DNA of 64,000 bases from Flavobacterium daemonense (GTDB lineage Bacteria; Bacteroidota; Bacteroidia; Flavobacteriales; Flavobacteriaceae): the NCBI RefSeq assembly GCF_007341385.1, contig NZ_VJYD01000005.1, positions 186,001-250,000 of the forward strand. The letters are read 5' to 3'. This document shows, piece after piece, positions 44,300 through 53,037 of this stretch (its first letter is position 1; each line of letters begins with the position of its first letter). The notes beneath the pieces are model-generated. The model saw only the letters and a list, made by a program, of their open reading frames with translations. It had not been told where the DNA came from and did not search any database. The position numbers were made by a program, and so were the translations under genes.

Positions 44300-47065
44300 A
44301 TGAAAAAAATTATACTCACCATATTTTTATTAGCTTTTTATACAGTATCATTTAGTCAGGACAAAAACGAAAAAATTTCAATTGAATTTTCAAATGCTAA
44401 TTTAAAAACAGCATTAGAAAAAGTTGAACAAACAACAGGTTATAAGTTTTACTATGACCAAAACTGGTTTGCTGATGAAACTAATTTGATTACAAAAAGT
44501 TACACCGATATTTCGCTTAATGATTTACTAAACAGCCTTTTTGAAAAAACGGCTCTGAATTTTTATATCATCGATAAAAAAGTAATTCTATCAAAAAACA
44601 GCACGATCCACAGCTCGCTCCCTGATAATTATTTTTCGACTCCAGAAAATTCTCAAGCAAATCAAAATACAGCAAAACCAGTATTTCATCAGCAATACGA
44701 CAGTATAGCTAAAAGTCAAGCTGCATCTGGAATAATCTATATTGGTAAAGAGAGAAAAGGAAGCGAATTAAAATCGTATGTGCTTTCTGGTTTTATAAAA
44801 AACATCAAAACAAAAAACGAACTTTCTAATGCAACAATAAGAGTTCGTGATAAAAATATAAGTACGGTCGCTAATAATGACGGCTCTTATAAATTGACTG
44901 TTCCGTATGGATTAAATTATATAGATGTAGAATTAGTAAATCATAAAAAGGCAACCGAAACTATTATGGTTTATGACAATGGGACACTTGATATTTTTCT
45001 ATACGAAAGCATCAATGAACTTGATGAAGTAGTAATTAAAAAGAACGCTGACAAAAATGTAAAAGATGTTATTGCGGGAGTTTCTACCATTGATGTTGAA
45101 AAAATAAAAAACATTCCATTAGTTCTTGGTGAAAGAGATATTTTTAGAGTGGCAACAACTTTGCCCGGTATAAAAACTACAGGAGAAGGTTCTGCTGGAT
45201 TTAATGTTCGCGGAGGAAAAGATGATCAAAACTTAATTCTTTTAGACAATGCTGTTTTGTATAACACATCGCATTTCTTAGGCTTTTTCTCGGCTGTAAA
45301 CCCTTATACGACAAGTAAAGTTGACATTTACAAAGGAAGCATTCCTGCTAGATTTGGTGGTCGATTGTCTTCTGTATTTGATATTGCTTCAAAAAACGGA
45401 AATCCTCAAAAATTTTCTGGTGAAGCTGGCATTGGTTCTGTAACGAGTAATTTATCGATTGGAGCTCCAATTGTAAAAGACAAAGCAAGCATTTTGGTTG
45501 GTGTACGAACTACCTATTCGGAATGGATTTTAAAACAATTAGACAACGAAAATTTAAAAAATAGCCAAGCAGCATTTTTTGACGGAATCATAAAATACAA
45601 TCATAAAATAAATCCAAACAATAATGTTGAAACAACTTTGTATTATAGCAAAGATCGTTTCAGTATTTCTTCCGACTCTGTTTACAAATACAGCAATGCC
45701 TTGATTTCCCTAAAATGGAACCACGCATTCAGCAACAAAACTAAAACGGACTTTATTTTTACGAATAGCAATTATAAATTCAATATTGACTTTGATAACG
45801 GAACTGCAAACTCGTTTGATTACGGCTATAAATTAAACGAAACGCAATTTATTGCAAATACAAATTATTCGCTAAACAGCAAACACGCATTTAATTATGG
45901 TTTATCGAGTAAACTTTACAATGTTGCACCAGGATATCTGAACCCAAAAACAGCGGAATCTACCATTATTCCGATACAAATTGACGATGAAAAAGCGCTC
46001 GAATCTGCTTTATATTTTTCTGACAATTATACTTTGAATGAGAAAATACAAATTAGTCTCGGGCTGCGATATTCGACCTATTCTGCACTTGGAGAATCCA
46101 CACAACAAGTTTATAAAGAAAACGCCCCTATAAACGACAACAATGTTATTGCCACAAATTATTACAAAAAAAATGAAGTCATAAAAACCTATGGTGGATT
46201 TGAGCCAAGAATCGCAATGCGTTACTTATTTACAGATGATTTGTCAATTAAAGGAAGTTATGACAAAACCTATCAATACATACATTTGCTAACAAACAAT
46301 ACGACGCAATCGCCAACCGACGCTTGGAAATTGTCTGATCTGAACATCAAACCTCAAGAAGCACATCAATTTTCTTTAGGACTTTACAAAAATCTAGATA
46401 ATGACAATGTCGAATTGAGCGTTGAAGGCTATTATAAAAAATCATACAATCTTCTGGATTATAAAGTCGGCTCACAATTAATGCTGCAAGAAAATACCGA
46501 AACGCAATTATTGCAAGGAGAAGGAAAAGCGTATGGTGTTGAATTTTTAGTAAAAAAGAATGCCGGAAAACTTAATGGTTGGTTAGGTTATACTTATGCA
46601 CGTACTTTTATAAAATCGGACAGTCAGTTTCTTGATGAAAAGGTCAACAATGGACATTATTTTCCAACAAACTTTGACAAACCGCACGAGGTAAGCGCAG
46701 TACTAAATTATAAATTTACACAGCGTTATAGTATATCTAGTAATTTTGTATATCAATCTGGACGACCTATCACATTTCCAGTAGGAAGCTATATTTATAA
46801 TGGTATGGAATATACTTTATATAGCGACCGAAATAAATACAGAATACCTGATTATTATCGACTTGATATTGGTTTTAATATTGAAGGAAATCACAAAATA
46901 AAAAAGTTATCGCATAGCTTCTGGAATATATCAATTTATAATGTTTTAGGCCGAAATAATCCATACTCGATATTTTTTGTAACGACAGATGGACAAATAA
47001 AAGCATACAAAACTTCTATATTTTCTGTGCCAATTCCGACCATAACTTATAACGTTAAATTTTAA
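44300..47065 (+). CDS. Cassette 3 gene B: STN- and CPD-containing TonB-dependent receptor
   Basis: A 921-residue receptor. Signal peptide to VSFSQ (19); STN-like domain about 22-100 (SNANLKTALEKVEQTTGYKF); CPD-like domain about 155-235 (VLSGFIKNIKTKNELSNA); TonB-box-like ELDEVVIKK; plug with DIFRVATTLPGIKTTGEG, GGKDDQNLILLDNAVLYN and FGGRLSSVFDIASKNGN; barrel with the shared end RIPDYYRLDIGFNIEGNHK and VPIPTITYNVKF. In the plug it resembles cassette 1 more than cassette 2. It presumably needs TonB energy and pairs with the C and possibly D proteins that follow. Confidence 0.9.
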   Translation: MKKIILTIFLLAFYTVSFSQDKNEKISIEFSNANLKTALEKVEQTTGYKFYYDQNWFADETNLITKSYTDISLNDLLNSLFEKTALNFYIIDKKVILSKNSTIHSSLPDNYFSTPENSQANQNTAKPVFHQQYDSIAKSQAASGIIYIGKERKGSELKSYVLSGFIKNIKTKNELSNATIRVRDKNISTVANNDGSYKLTVPYGLNYIDVELVNHKKATETIMVYDNGTLDIFLYESINELDEVVIKKNADKNVKDVIAGVSTIDVEKIKNIPLVLGERDIFRVATTLPGIKTTGEGSAGFNVRGGKDDQNLILLDNAVLYNTSHFLGFFSAVNPYTTSKVDIYKGSIPARFGGRLSSVFDIASKNGNPQKFSGEAGIGSVTSNLSIGAPIVKDKASILVGVRTTYSEWILKQLDNENLKNSQAAFFDGIIKYNHKINPNNNVETTLYYSKDRFSISSDSVYKYSNALISLKWNHAFSNKTKTDFIFTNSNYKFNIDFDNGTANSFDYGYKLNETQFIANTNYSLNSKHAFNYGLSSKLYNVAPGYLNPKTAESTIIPIQIDDEKALESALYFSDNYTLNEKIQISLGLRYSTYSALGESTQQVYKENAPINDNNVIATNYYKKNEVIKTYGGFEPRIAMRYLFTDDLSIKGSYDKTYQYIHLLTNNTTQSPTDAWKLSDLNIKPQEAHQFSLGLYKNLDNDNVELSVEGYYKKSYNLLDYKVGSQLMLQENTETQLLQGEGKAYGVEFLVKKNAGKLNGWLGYTYARTFIKSDSQFLDEKVNNGHYFPTNFDKPHEVSAVLNYKFTQRYSISSNFVYQSGRPITFPVGSYIYNGMEYTLYSDRNKYRIPDYYRLDIGFNIEGNHKIKKLSHSFWNISIYNVLGRNNPYSIFFVTTDGQIKAYKTSIFSVPIPTITYNVKF

Positions 47066-47076
47066 TCAATACTGTA

Positions 47077-48297
47077 ATGAAATTTAAAACCCATTATATT
47101 AATCAATTTTACAAAATATTATTTTTTGCGATATTTTGCTTTTCTGTTAGTAGTTGTACGGAACAATATGTTTTTCAATCAAATACTTTCGAAAGCATAT
47201 TGGTTGTTCAAGCAAATATTACAAACGAATTAAAGAAACAAGAAATAAAAGTGAGTCGCACTTACCGCCTGGGAGAAAAAGAACAAGAATTTGAAAAAGG
47301 CGCAAATGTTTATGTAACAGATAGTGATAATAATAACTATAGTTTTGAGCTTGAAGATTTCTCAGGCCTTTATGTTTCAAAAGACCCTTTTCAAGCAGTT
47401 CCAGGAAGATCATATCAATTAAATATCACTACAAAAGATGGAAAATCCTATTCCTCAACTTTGCAAACATTGACATCTGTAAGCGAAATCAATGTCGAAC
47501 CAAAAGTTGTTACGGTAGATGGCATCAAAGGTGCGGAAATACTTGTAACTAGTAATGATCCTACCGCAAGTTCAAAATTTTATAGATTTGAATATGAGGA
47601 AACTTATAAAGTCATTTCTCCAAGCTGGAATCCAGACAAGCTTATAGTAGACCCAAACGGCACTGGTCAATATCCTAGTTATTTAATTGTACCCAGAGAC
47701 AAGGAAACAAGAGTATGTTATACAACAAAAAAATCAGATGATTTAATTTTAGTCAGTAATGCTGGTCAAAACGAAGATCGCATCAATTTGCCAATACGTT
47801 TCATAGACATTAAAAGTCCTATTATTAACGAACGCTATAGTATTTTAGTGCGCCAATATGTTCAAAATTCAGAATCTTATACGTATTATAAAACTTTAAA
47901 GACACTTTCAACTTCCTCTAGTTTATTTTCACAGGTACAACCAGGATTCAATTATGGAAATATTAAAAATAATGATGATCCCGAAGAGAAAGTTGTTGGT
48001 TATTTTGAAGTTTCTTCGGTTTCTTCAAAACGAATCTTTTTCAACTTTAGAGACTTATTTCCTACAGATCCGTATCCGCCATTTTATACAGAATGCAGAA
48101 CACAACTATTGGCAAACTGCTGGACTTCTAAAGGCTGTGCAGGATACACCATATTAGCATTAATTCAATCACCAGTACCAGAAAAGGTATATTATGGAGC
48201 CTTAGACGATATGTCGGCTATAGTATTTGTTCCTTCTCCTTGTGGCGATTGTACCAGTATTTCATCTAACATTAAACCTGCATTTTGGATAGATTAA
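47077..48297 (+). CDS. Cassette 3 gene C: DUF4249 outer-membrane lipoprotein
   Basis: A 406-residue lipoprotein with lipobox VSSC followed by TEQYVF, closer to cassette 1 (SSCTEQY) than to cassette 2 (FGCTTPY). Shared blocks are VVQANITNELKKQEIKVSRTY, FYRFEYEETYKVISP, ERYSILVRQYVQNSESY and GYFEVSSVSSKRIFFNF. A cysteine-containing insert (ECRTQLLANCWTSKGC) precedes the C-terminal PCGDCTSISSNIKPAFW. The insert region differs in all three paralogues and is a candidate for ligand specificity. Confidence 0.85.
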   Translation: MKFKTHYINQFYKILFFAIFCFSVSSCTEQYVFQSNTFESILVVQANITNELKKQEIKVSRTYRLGEKEQEFEKGANVYVTDSDNNNYSFELEDFSGLYVSKDPFQAVPGRSYQLNITTKDGKSYSSTLQTLTSVSEINVEPKVVTVDGIKGAEILVTSNDPTASSKFYRFEYEETYKVISPSWNPDKLIVDPNGTGQYPSYLIVPRDKETRVCYTTKKSDDLILVSNAGQNEDRINLPIRFIDIKSPIINERYSILVRQYVQNSESYTYYKTLKTLSTSSSLFSQVQPGFNYGNIKNNDDPEEKVVGYFEVSSVSSKRIFFNFRDLFPTDPYPPFYTECRTQLLANCWTSKGCAGYTILALIQSPVPEKVYYGALDDMSAIVFVPSPCGDCTSISSNIKPAFWID

Positions 48298-50054
48298 AAA
48301 AAATAATCGGCTTGATAATGCTCATAATTGGACCTGCAATTATTGGGCAAAATAATTTATTACAGAAAAACATAACCATTAGTAAATCTAATGATGAAAG
48401 TCTTTTCATTCATTTAAGCAACACAACTTTAATTGCTGGAGAAACACTGCATTGCAAGTTCTATTGCTTAAATCCATCTGACAATACATTTAGTCTTATA
48501 AGCAAAATTGCTCATGTAGAACTTCTTGACAGCCAAAACCAAAATGTCCTTACCAATAAAATTTATCTGGAAAATGGCAACGGACAAGGCGATTTTTTTA
48601 TTCCTACAACAGTAAATACAGGCACTTATAAACTGATTGCTTATACGAATTGGATGTTAAACAAAAAGGAACATAAAATATCAGAAGTTGAATTGGTAAT
48701 TATTAATCCTTATGTAATTGCTAAAAACAGCATTGTCGGTAAGAAAAATGAGCCCCAAAAGAATGATGCACAAATCACAGAATCTAATTCAGTAAACAAT
48801 GCAAAAAACGAACTTTTTTCATTAGAATTGAACAAAAAAACGGCTTCAACAAGAGATCAAATTCAGGTAAAAATAAAATCTTTAAAAGCACTTAAATCTG
48901 CTGGAGGAAGTTTTTCAATAGCAATCAAAAGAGCAGATAATTTACCGTCACTAAAACAAAAAGATGCTTTTGAATTCGCAAAATCAAACGTAAAAAGCAC
49001 TTTGAATGACAGTTTGCAATTTTTACCAGAACTTAGAGGAGAGCTTGTATCGGGCACTATCATCAACAACAAAAATCCAAAGGAAGTTGCAGGCAAAAAC
49101 ATTGCACTTTCAGTTCCTGGCATCGATTTTTCTTTTAAAATTGTCAAAACAGATATACGAGGAAAATTCAATTTCATTTTAGACAAATTACCAAATTATC
49201 CAAATGTTGCGATTCAGGTTTTAGAAAGCAACAGAGCTGATTTTAATATCGAAATTAATAAAGACAAAAAATATAGCTTGTCTGAAATAAAACCTCTTGA
49301 TGATTTGAATCTTACTTCAGATTATAAAAATAGCATCGAACAAAGGTCAGTCGCCAATCAAATTGAAAATATCTATTATACACACAAGAGAGACAGTATA
49401 AAAGCGGTTAAAAAAGCCATACCATTCTATCATCCTGCAGAAAAGGAATATGTTCTTGCAGATTATACTAAATTTCCAACTCTCAAGGAAACGGTTACCG
49501 AGATATTAAAAGAAGTTTATTATCGTGAGGACAATAACAATTTCACTTTGGGTGTGAGAGACATTAATTATGATTTGAAATTTTTTGCAGAACCCGCTTT
49601 AGTTCTTGTTGATGGATTATTAATTCAAAATACTAACGAGTTGAAAGACTATAAAATGGAAAATGTCTATAAAATAAGTATTGTTCCTGGAGTTTATCTA
49701 TATGGCCCAACAGCTTTCAATGGCATCATAAGTTTTACTACAAAAAACAATGATTATGAAAGCAAAGAAAAAGGAAGTTATTATTTGAAAACAGAAATTC
49801 AGCGACCACAGGAAAAAATAACGTATTTCAAACAAGATTACACCGATAAAAGTAAATACGACAGAATTCCAGATTACAGACATTTATTGCTTTGGGAACC
49901 AGATTTGAAGCTTGAAAACGTAGAAAACAGCATTTCTTTTTTTACATCTGATGTGCTTGGCGTATATGAAATCGATCTAGAAGGTTTTACAAAAGATGGT
50001 TCTCCTGTATCATTAAAAGAAACTTTTGAAGTAAAAGATCTTAAAACAAATTAA
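48285..50054 (+). CDS. Cassette 3 gene D: MG2-like / plug-like secreted protein without barrel
   Basis: A 589-residue exported protein starting at TTG inside gene C (13-bp overlap). Layout: signal peptide to about 21; MG2-like domain about 32-142 (TTLIAGETLHCKFYCL, TGTYKLIAYTNWMLN); polar linker 150-205; beta-domain from PELRGELVSG at 248 to about 318; helix RSVANQIENIYY near 354; plug-like domain about 385-490 (PALVLVDGLLIQNT, YGPTAFNGIISFTTKNND); C-terminal beta-domain 520-589 (RIPDYRHLLLWEPD, FFTSDVLGVYEIDLEG). No barrel. It could be a periplasmic or surface accessory of the receptor. Function unknown. Confidence 0.78.
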   Translation: MDRLKKIIGLIMLIIGPAIIGQNNLLQKNITISKSNDESLFIHLSNTTLIAGETLHCKFYCLNPSDNTFSLISKIAHVELLDSQNQNVLTNKIYLENGNGQGDFFIPTTVNTGTYKLIAYTNWMLNKKEHKISEVELVIINPYVIAKNSIVGKKNEPQKNDAQITESNSVNNAKNELFSLELNKKTASTRDQIQVKIKSLKALKSAGGSFSIAIKRADNLPSLKQKDAFEFAKSNVKSTLNDSLQFLPELRGELVSGTIINNKNPKEVAGKNIALSVPGIDFSFKIVKTDIRGKFNFILDKLPNYPNVAIQVLESNRADFNIEINKDKKYSLSEIKPLDDLNLTSDYKNSIEQRSVANQIENIYYTHKRDSIKAVKKAIPFYHPAEKEYVLADYTKFPTLKETVTEILKEVYYREDNNNFTLGVRDINYDLKFFAEPALVLVDGLLIQNTNELKDYKMENVYKISIVPGVYLYGPTAFNGIISFTTKNNDYESKEKGSYYLKTEIQRPQEKITYFKQDYTDKSKYDRIPDYRHLLLWEPDLKLENVENSISFFTSDVLGVYEIDLEGFTKDGSPVSLKETFEVKDLKTN

Positions 50055-50078
50055 AAAAACTTTCGTTTTTTGACTTTA

Positions 50079-50118
50079 CAAACCTTTGTTCTCACATTTT
50101 GGAACAAAGGTTTTTATT
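50079..50118 (+). terminator. Terminator after cassette 3
   Basis: Arms AAACCTTTGTTC (50080-50091) and GAACAAAGGTTT (50102-50113) followed by TTATTTT. Confidence 0.88.
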
Positions 50119-50271
50119 TTGATATTCATTTGAAAACAAACAAATTAAAATACAAAAACTAAATACTTTTCATCCAAAACGAAATTAAATTTAAATATTT
50201 TAAAATATTTTTCATTTAGTTGTAACTTTTTTGATACATCATACGTATAACCATTTGTACACTTTAAAAAT

Positions 50272-50279
50272 AGAGGAGG
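50272..50279 (+). promoter_or_regulatory. Strong Shine-Dalgarno sequence of rpoD
   Basis: AGAGGAGG ends 7 nt before the rpoD ATG. Bacteroidota ribosomes normally hide the anti-SD, and no comparable SD was noticed before the other genes I inspected here. It may make rpoD translation depend on ribosomes with an accessible 16S tail. Confidence 0.8.
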
Positions 50280-50286
50280 CAAAAAC

Positions 50287-51150
50287 ATGAGACAACTTAA
50301 AATCACCAAGCAGGTAACTAATCGTGAAACTGCATCGTTAGATAAATATCTACAAGAAATCGGAAAAGTTGACCTAATTACCGCTGATGAAGAGGTAGAA
50401 TTAGCACAAAGAATTAAGGCGGGTGATCAAAGAGCATTAGAAAAATTAACAAAAGCCAACCTACGTTTCGTAGTATCTGTGGCTAAACAATATCAAAATC
50501 AAGGATTAACTCTTCCTGACTTAATTAACGAAGGAAACTTAGGTCTTATCAAAGCCGCACAACGTTTTGATGAAACTCGTGGATTTAAATTTATCTCTTA
50601 TGCAGTATGGTGGATTCGTCAATCGATCCTTCAAGCATTAGCAGAACAATCACGTATCGTTCGTTTACCATTAAACAAAATTGGTTCTATCAATAAAATC
50701 AACAAAATGTATGCATTATTAGAGCAATCTAATGAGCGTCCGCCTTCTGCTGAAGAAATTGCAAAAGAACTTGACATGACTGTAAATGACGTAAAAGAGT
50801 CTATGAAAAACTCTGGACGTCACTTATCTATGGATGCACCTCTTGTTGAAGGTGAAGATTCTAACCTTTATGACGTTTTACGTTCTGGTGAATCTCCAAA
50901 CCCAGACAGAGAATTAATTCACGAATCATTACGCACTGAAATCGAGCGTTCATTAGAAACATTAACTCCAAGAGAGGCTGATGTAGTTCGTTTGTATTTT
51001 GGTCTTGGCGATCAACACCCAATGACTCTTGAGGAAATTGGAGAAACTTTCGACTTAACTCGTGAGCGTGTTCGTCAGATTAAAGAAAAAGCAATCCGCA
51101 GATTGAAACATACTTCTAGAAGTAAAATCCTTAAAACTTATTTAGGATAA
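50287..51150 (+). CDS. rpoD: Primary RNA polymerase sigma factor RpoD (SigA)
   Basis: The housekeeping sigma factor in its short Bacteroidota form (287 residues, without the long region 1.1). Region 1.2 [16 protein letters not shown], region 2 [18 protein letters not shown] and [17 protein letters not shown], region 3 (about 135-195) and region 4 [15 protein letters not shown] with the helix-turn-helix [20 protein letters not shown] are all intact. The unusual -33/-7 promoters seen in this window are those read by this sigma type. The gene has its own terminator. Confidence 0.96.
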   Translation: MRQLKITKQVTNRETASLDKYLQEIGKVDLITADEEVELAQRIKAGDQRALEKLTKANLRFVVSVAKQYQNQGLTLPDLINEGNLGLIKAAQRFDETRGFKFISYAVWWIRQSILQALAEQSRIVRLPLNKIGSINKINKMYALLEQSNERPPSAEEIAKELDMTVNDVKESMKNSGRHLSMDAPLVEGEDSNLYDVLRSGESPNPDRELIHESLRTEIERSLETLTPREADVVRLYFGLGDQHPMTLEEIGETFDLTRERVRQIKEKAIRRLKHTSRSKILKTYLG

Positions 51151-51269
51151 ACAATATTTGTTTCAGGTTTAAAGTTTCAGGTTGTTTTTGTAACTTGAAA
51201 AATTAAACATGAAACCTTTGTAACGTAAACAACAGTTTGATTGACTGTTCGTTTTTTGATTGATGATTG

Positions 51270-51297
51270 AAACTCCGGCTGATTACCGGAGTTTTTT
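51270..51297 (+). terminator. Terminator after rpoD
   Basis: Arms AACTCCGG (51271-51278) and CCGGAGTT (51286-51293) followed by a T run. Confidence 0.85.
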
Positions 51298-51310
51298 ATT
51301 TTACATTTTT

Positions 51311-51468
51311 GAAATTTAACCGCAAAACACACAAAGGTTTTTTAAAGAATCTCGCAAAGTCGCAGAGTCGCAAAGAATAATAAACTTTGCGACTCTGCGA
51401 CTTTGCGAGCATATTTCCATAAATAACAAACTTTTCATAAATCTTCGCGTGCTTTGCGGTTAAATTTC
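51311..51468. repeat. Nested palindromic element (REP/MITE-like)
   Basis: The inner part is a perfect 25-bp inverted repeat (51351-51375 with 51385-51409; core GCAAAGTCGCAGAGTCGCAA) with a 9-nt loop. The outer part is a perfect 16-bp inverted repeat, GAAATTTAACCGCAAA (51311-51326) with TTTGCGGTTAAATTTC (51453-51468). GC content is higher than in the surroundings. It fills most of the 370-bp gap between rpoD and rpe, contains no gene, and looks like a dispersed non-coding element. Confidence 0.85.
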
Positions 51469-51488
51469 ACTGCAACTCATAAAAAATT

Positions 51489-51496
51489 TATCTTTG
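51489..51496 (+). promoter_or_regulatory. -7 element of rpe
   Basis: TATCTTTG matches TAnnTTTG, 25 nt before the rpe ATG and 20 bp after the palindromic element. Confidence 0.5.
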
Positions 51497-51521
51497 TAAA
51501 AAAACAACACACAACTAAACA

Positions 51522-52184
51522 ATGAAAAATACACTTATTGCTCCTTCCGTTCTTGCTGCCGATTTTGCAAATCTACAGCGCGATATAGAAATGATCAACA
51601 ACAGTCAGGCCGATTGGTTTCATATCGATATTATGGATGGAGTTTTTGTTCCGAATATTTCTTTCGGGATGCCGGTTTTAGAAGCGATTTCAAAACATGC
51701 AAAAAAATATATTGATGTACATTTAATGATAATTGATCCTGATAGATATATTAAAACTTTTGCTGATTTAGGAGCAAATGGATTAACGGTTCATTACGAA
51801 GCCTGCACTCATTTGCACAGGACTTTGCAAGCCATTAAGGCAGAAGGCATGAAAGCTGGAGTTGCAATAAATCCGCATACAAACGTTGATTTATTAGAAG
51901 ATGTGATAAACGATATTGATTTGGTGTTGGTAATGAGTGTGAATCCAGGTTTTGGCGGACAATCGTTTATCGAAAACACATATGCTAAAGTTCAAAAACT
52001 AAAAGCTTTAATTACACGAAAAAACGCTTCGACATTAATTGAAATTGATGGTGGTGTTACAAGCAAAAATGCAAAACAGCTTGTAGAAGCCGGAGCTGAT
52101 GTTTTAGTCGCAGGAAGCTTTGTTTTTAAAGCGGAAAACCCAACTCACACTATTGAAGAATTAAAAGTCCTTACTGCTTTTTAA
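51522..52184 (+). CDS. rpe: Ribulose-phosphate 3-epimerase
   Basis: Interconverts ribulose 5-phosphate and xylulose 5-phosphate in the pentose phosphate pathway. TIM-barrel motifs are complete: PSVLAADFANL, WFHIDIMDGVFVPNISFG with metal ligands, VHLMIIDPD, VMSVNPGFGGQSF and IEIDGGVTSKN. It has 220 residues, the usual length. Its last 24 bp overlap the 3' end of the convergent nuclease gene. Confidence 0.96.
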   Translation: MKNTLIAPSVLAADFANLQRDIEMINNSQADWFHIDIMDGVFVPNISFGMPVLEAISKHAKKYIDVHLMIIDPDRYIKTFADLGANGLTVHYEACTHLHRTLQAIKAEGMKAGVAINPHTNVDLLEDVINDIDLVLVMSVNPGFGGQSFIENTYAKVQKLKALITRKNASTLIEIDGGVTSKNAKQLVEAGADVLVAGSFVFKAENPTHTIEELKVLTAF

Positions 52185-52943
52185 GTTTTTCAAATTTGGG
52201 AAGAAATCAATTCCAGTCATTTTTTCAACAGTTTCAATTGGAACAACGAAATCATAAATTGACTTATAGCTGAATTCATTCGGAACCAAAAAAGCAATTG
52301 CTTTATGTTCTTTTCCTGATTTAGCGACGATAATTTTATAAAAATATTGAGGGACAGCAACATTTTCTGTCCCTATTTTTTTATCTGAATCTTTCAAAAT
52401 TCCACCCGTTACAATATAAATGTCATTGTATTTCCCTGCCCAGTAACGTGTTTTTTGTTCTATTCTATTCCAAATACCACTATTAAAATCATGGTCTTGA
52501 GGTGAAATATTAGACGTATAAAAAGTATCATTATAAGCACTTTCATTAAACTCCATATCACGAGCCGGGCAAAGATGCCCTTTATCATATCCTGACTTTT
52601 TATAGTTTCTCCAGTCGGCAGAACCGGTTGTTACCTTTGGATCTTCAATAAAATACGGACGCTTATAATCTCCATTTTTCAAATATTCCTTTTTTAGTTC
52701 ATACGCCACCCATTCAGCCTGCTCGAATTTTTCATTATAAGAAAGTGTATAATATTTGTGCTTCACAATTTGCCCAGTAGTTGAAGTTGGCAAATATGAA
52801 ATTGTGTACAAAGAATCTGTACTATTTTGAGTTGAAGCAAAAGAAGAAGTTTTTTCTGTTCCCAGATCTTCCCTTTTTGAATTCTCATTTTTACAAGAAA
52901 ACAATACAAAACCAATTAAACTCAAAACAATATATTTCTTCAT
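52161..52943 (-). CDS. DNA/RNA non-specific endonuclease lipoprotein (NUC family)
   Basis: A 260-residue lipoprotein (lipobox VLFSC, Cys17) with a beta-beta-alpha-metal nuclease domain. The catalytic motif is SGYDKGHLCPARDM, where DKGH replaces the usual DRGH and His is the general base. The metal-binding Asn is in ISPQDHDFNSGIWNRIE. EQAEWVAYEL and YIVTGGI are further family blocks. It probably degrades nucleic acids in the periplasm or at the cell surface, for phosphate or nucleoside scavenging. A terminator at 52976-53012 separates it from the protease gene upstream. Confidence 0.9.
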   Translation of the reverse strand: MKKYIVLSLIGFVLFSCKNENSKREDLGTEKTSSFASTQNSTDSLYTISYLPTSTTGQIVKHKYYTLSYNEKFEQAEWVAYELKKEYLKNGDYKRPYFIEDPKVTTGSADWRNYKKSGYDKGHLCPARDMEFNESAYNDTFYTSNISPQDHDFNSGIWNRIEQKTRYWAGKYNDIYIVTGGILKDSDKKIGTENVAVPQYFYKIIVAKSGKEHKAIAFLVPNEFSYKSIYDFVVPIETVEKMTGIDFFPNLKNLKSSKDF

Positions 52944-52975
52944 CTTTTATTTTTATCAGGTAATAAACTTACAAA

Positions 52976-53014
52976 AAAATGCTCCATAAATAATATATCT
53001 ATGGAGCATTTTAA
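52976..53014 (-). terminator. Terminator after the tail-specific protease gene
   Basis: Arms AAAATGCTCCATA (52976-52988) and TATGGAGCATTTT (53000-53012); on the minus strand the hairpin is followed by T residues. Confidence 0.85.
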
Positions 53015-53037
53015 TAACAAATTAATTCTTTATCGAA

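Noticed and set aside
30271..50054. Polysaccharide utilisation locus (SusC/SusD type)
   Set aside because: No SusD homologue and no glycoside hydrolase or lyase; the lipoprotein is DUF4249.
51311..51468. Insertion sequence remnant
   Set aside because: No transposase coding potential and no flanking target duplication; a non-coding palindromic element fits better.
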